Part shown: positions 63,006 through 64,000 of the stretch, in pieces
How positions within the stretch are numbered: position 1 is the stretch's first letter
How the letters are laid out: every line of letters starts with the position of its first letter
Source of the DNA: Brachybacterium sp. YJGR34
Lineage (GTDB): Bacteria > Actinomycetota > Actinomycetes > Actinomycetales > Dermabacteraceae
DNA length: 64,000 bases
Assembly: GCF_003347015.1 (NCBI RefSeq)
Contig: NZ_PNFB01000005.1
Location: 1 to 64,000 of the forward strand
Reading direction: 5' to 3'
Notes under the pieces: generated by a model
What the model was told of the DNA's origin: nothing
Databases searched by the model: none
Seen by the model: the letters and a program-made list of their open reading frames with translations, nothing else
Translations under genes and position numbers: made by a program

Positions 63006-64000
63006 ATGGCTCAAGGTTTCAGCGCGCTCGATCGGAACAAGAAGATCGGCGTGATCTCGGCGCTGTCCTGCTGCGGCTGCGGCGGGCTCGCCCTCCTCCT
63101 GATCGTGCTCCTGGGCGTTCTGGGCGCGACGGTGGCACCGGAGGCCTCCGAGAAGGAGCCCGCCTCGACGGTCCAGGAAGCCGCGCCGGCGGAGGCGGAG
63201 CCCGAGCCGGCCGCGGAGACGGAGCCGACTCCGGCGCCCGAGTCGACCGCGGTGGCGGAGCCGAGCCCGGAGTCGGCGACGGAGCCGGCACCCTCGACGG
63301 AGGCGACCCCCACGGAGCCGCCGCCGGACACCTCGACCGCGCTCGGCGTGCTCGCCACGCTCGAGGTGAAGGGCCGCGCGCCGACCACCGGGTACGACCG
63401 TGACCTCTTCGGCTGGCGCGACGACATCGACCACAACGGCTGCGACACCCGCAATGACGTGCTCCGCCGCGACCTCTCCGACATCGTGCTCAAGCGCGGC
63501 ACCGATGGCTGCGTGGTGCTGTCCGGAACGCTCGCGCCGTCTCCGTACAGCGGATCGGACGTCGCCTTCGACCAGCAGGCCGACAACAACCTCGACATCG
63601 ATCACGTGGTCGCGCTGTCCGATGCCTGGCAGACCGGTGCGGCGCAGTGGGAGGACCAGGAGCTCCGCGAGTTCGCCAACGACCCGCTGAACCTCATCGC
63701 CGTCGAGGACCACCTCAACCAGCAGAAGGGCGACGGCGACGCCGCGACCTGGCTGCCGCCGAACACCTCCTACCGGTGCGAGTATGTCTCCCGCCAGATC
63801 GCGGTGAAGGCCAAGTACGACCTCTGGGTGAAGCCCGCGGAGAAGGACGCCATGGAGGAGGTGCTCGGGGACTGCGAGGGACAGGCCGCCTTCGCGGACG
63901 ACGACGCCACTCCCGATCGGTGGGAGGGTGAGGGAGCTCGGGAGCAGCCTGCCCCCGAGCCCGAGCCCGAGCCCGAGCCTGAGCCCGAGCCCGAGCCCGA
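63006..64000 (+). CDS. membrane-anchored HNH/DUF1524 nuclease-like protein (partial, 3' end missing)
   Basis: At least 331 aa, running off the window. Residues 13-44 form one hydrophobic helix with a Cys/Gly cluster (LSCCGCGG). Residues 50-115 are a Pro/Glu/Ala/Thr linker. Residues 120-280 match the HNH family DUF1524: DIDHVVALSDAW (catalytic Asp-His) and FANDPLNLIAVEDHLNQQKG (Asn-Lys site), then ATWLPPN. After about 310 a Glu-Pro repeat begins. In related proteins such repeats lead to a Ca-binding excalibur domain, which would lie outside. It is probably an extracellular, tethered nuclease. Confidence 0.82.
   Translation, partial: MAQGFSALDRNKKIGVISALSCCGCGGLALLLIVLLGVLGATVAPEASEKEPASTVQEAAPAEAEPEPAAETEPTPAPESTAVAEPSPESATEPAPSTEATPTEPPPDTSTALGVLATLEVKGRAPTTGYDRDLFGWRDDIDHNGCDTRNDVLRRDLSDIVLKRGTDGCVVLSGTLAPSPYSGSDVAFDQQADNNLDIDHVVALSDAWQTGAAQWEDQELREFANDPLNLIAVEDHLNQQKGDGDAATWLPPNTSYRCEYVSRQIAVKAKYDLWVKPAEKDAMEEVLGDCEGQAAFADDDATPDRWEGEGAREQPAPEPEPEPEPEPEPEP
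63954..64000 (+). repeat. CCCGAG hexanucleotide repeat (Glu-Pro coding)
   Basis: Nearly eight tandem copies of CCCGAG with one T variant, encoding a Pro-Glu repeat in the nuclease-like gene and continuing past the window end. Copy number may vary between strains. Confidence 0.85.

Overview
The window is GC-rich (about 70%) DNA in which nearly every codon ends in G or C. It has many leaderless or GTG/TTG starts and long runs of genes overlapping by 4 bp. With a C50-type carotenoid operon, MsiK-style sugar ABC operons that lack their own ATPase, and a 5S rRNA end of actinobacterial type, this points to a high-GC actinobacterium. A member of the Micrococcales close to Brachybacterium/Dermabacteraceae is my best guess, but it is an inference from gene content only.

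Layout. 1-119: 3' end of a 5S rRNA gene and its terminator. 628-8851 (minus): nine-gene carotenoid operon (idi, crtE, an SDR/DUF2867 gene, a TspO-like gene, crtB, crtI, crtYe, crtYf, crtEb), divergent from a MarR regulator and a FUSC-type exporter. 10637-14915 (minus): a homocysteine methyltransferase, then a three-gene type III polyketide cassette (synthase, methyltransferase, FAD monooxygenase). 15115-20054: two DUF202 membrane proteins, an SDR, then a D-amino-acid salvage set (N-acyl-D-amino-acid deacylase, RidA, PLP D-serine dehydratase-like enzyme). 20143-21299: a decayed insertion sequence with both terminal inverted repeats still visible. 21333-28951: UbiB-like kinase, quinone-oxidoreductase-like gene overlapping a proline-racemase-family gene, an unusual SDR, DUF2277, and a TetR/hydrolase pair with two perfect 16-bp operators. 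29641-32873: a Tat-exported metallophosphoesterase with a PQQ-type propeller, and a TetR gene.

32903-39143 looks like phosphodiester/organophosphate scavenging: a Ugp-like ABC transporter, two glycerophosphodiester phosphodiesterases and a 5'-nucleotidase-like protein, with a PHO-box-like repeat upstream. 40783-50838 is the most striking region. It holds a regulatory palindrome, a peptide-type ABC transporter, a regulator that fuses a Cro/C1 HTH to a TetR domain, and a complete set for L-carnitine to glycine betaine (BKACE-type dehydrocarnitine cleavage enzyme, carnitine dehydrogenase, thioesterase), followed by a serine hydrolase. 51312-57529 is a LacI-controlled sugar ABC operon ending in a GMC flavoenzyme. 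58477-62182 is an OpuC-type compatible-solute transporter. The window ends inside a membrane-anchored HNH/DUF1524 nuclease-like gene with a Pro-Glu repeat.

The betaine theme links several parts: carnitine degradation would supply glycine betaine, OpuC would import it or similar solutes, and the 10.6-kb methyltransferase could consume methyl groups. That link is a hypothesis. All functional calls are from reading motifs and gene order; no database search was possible.
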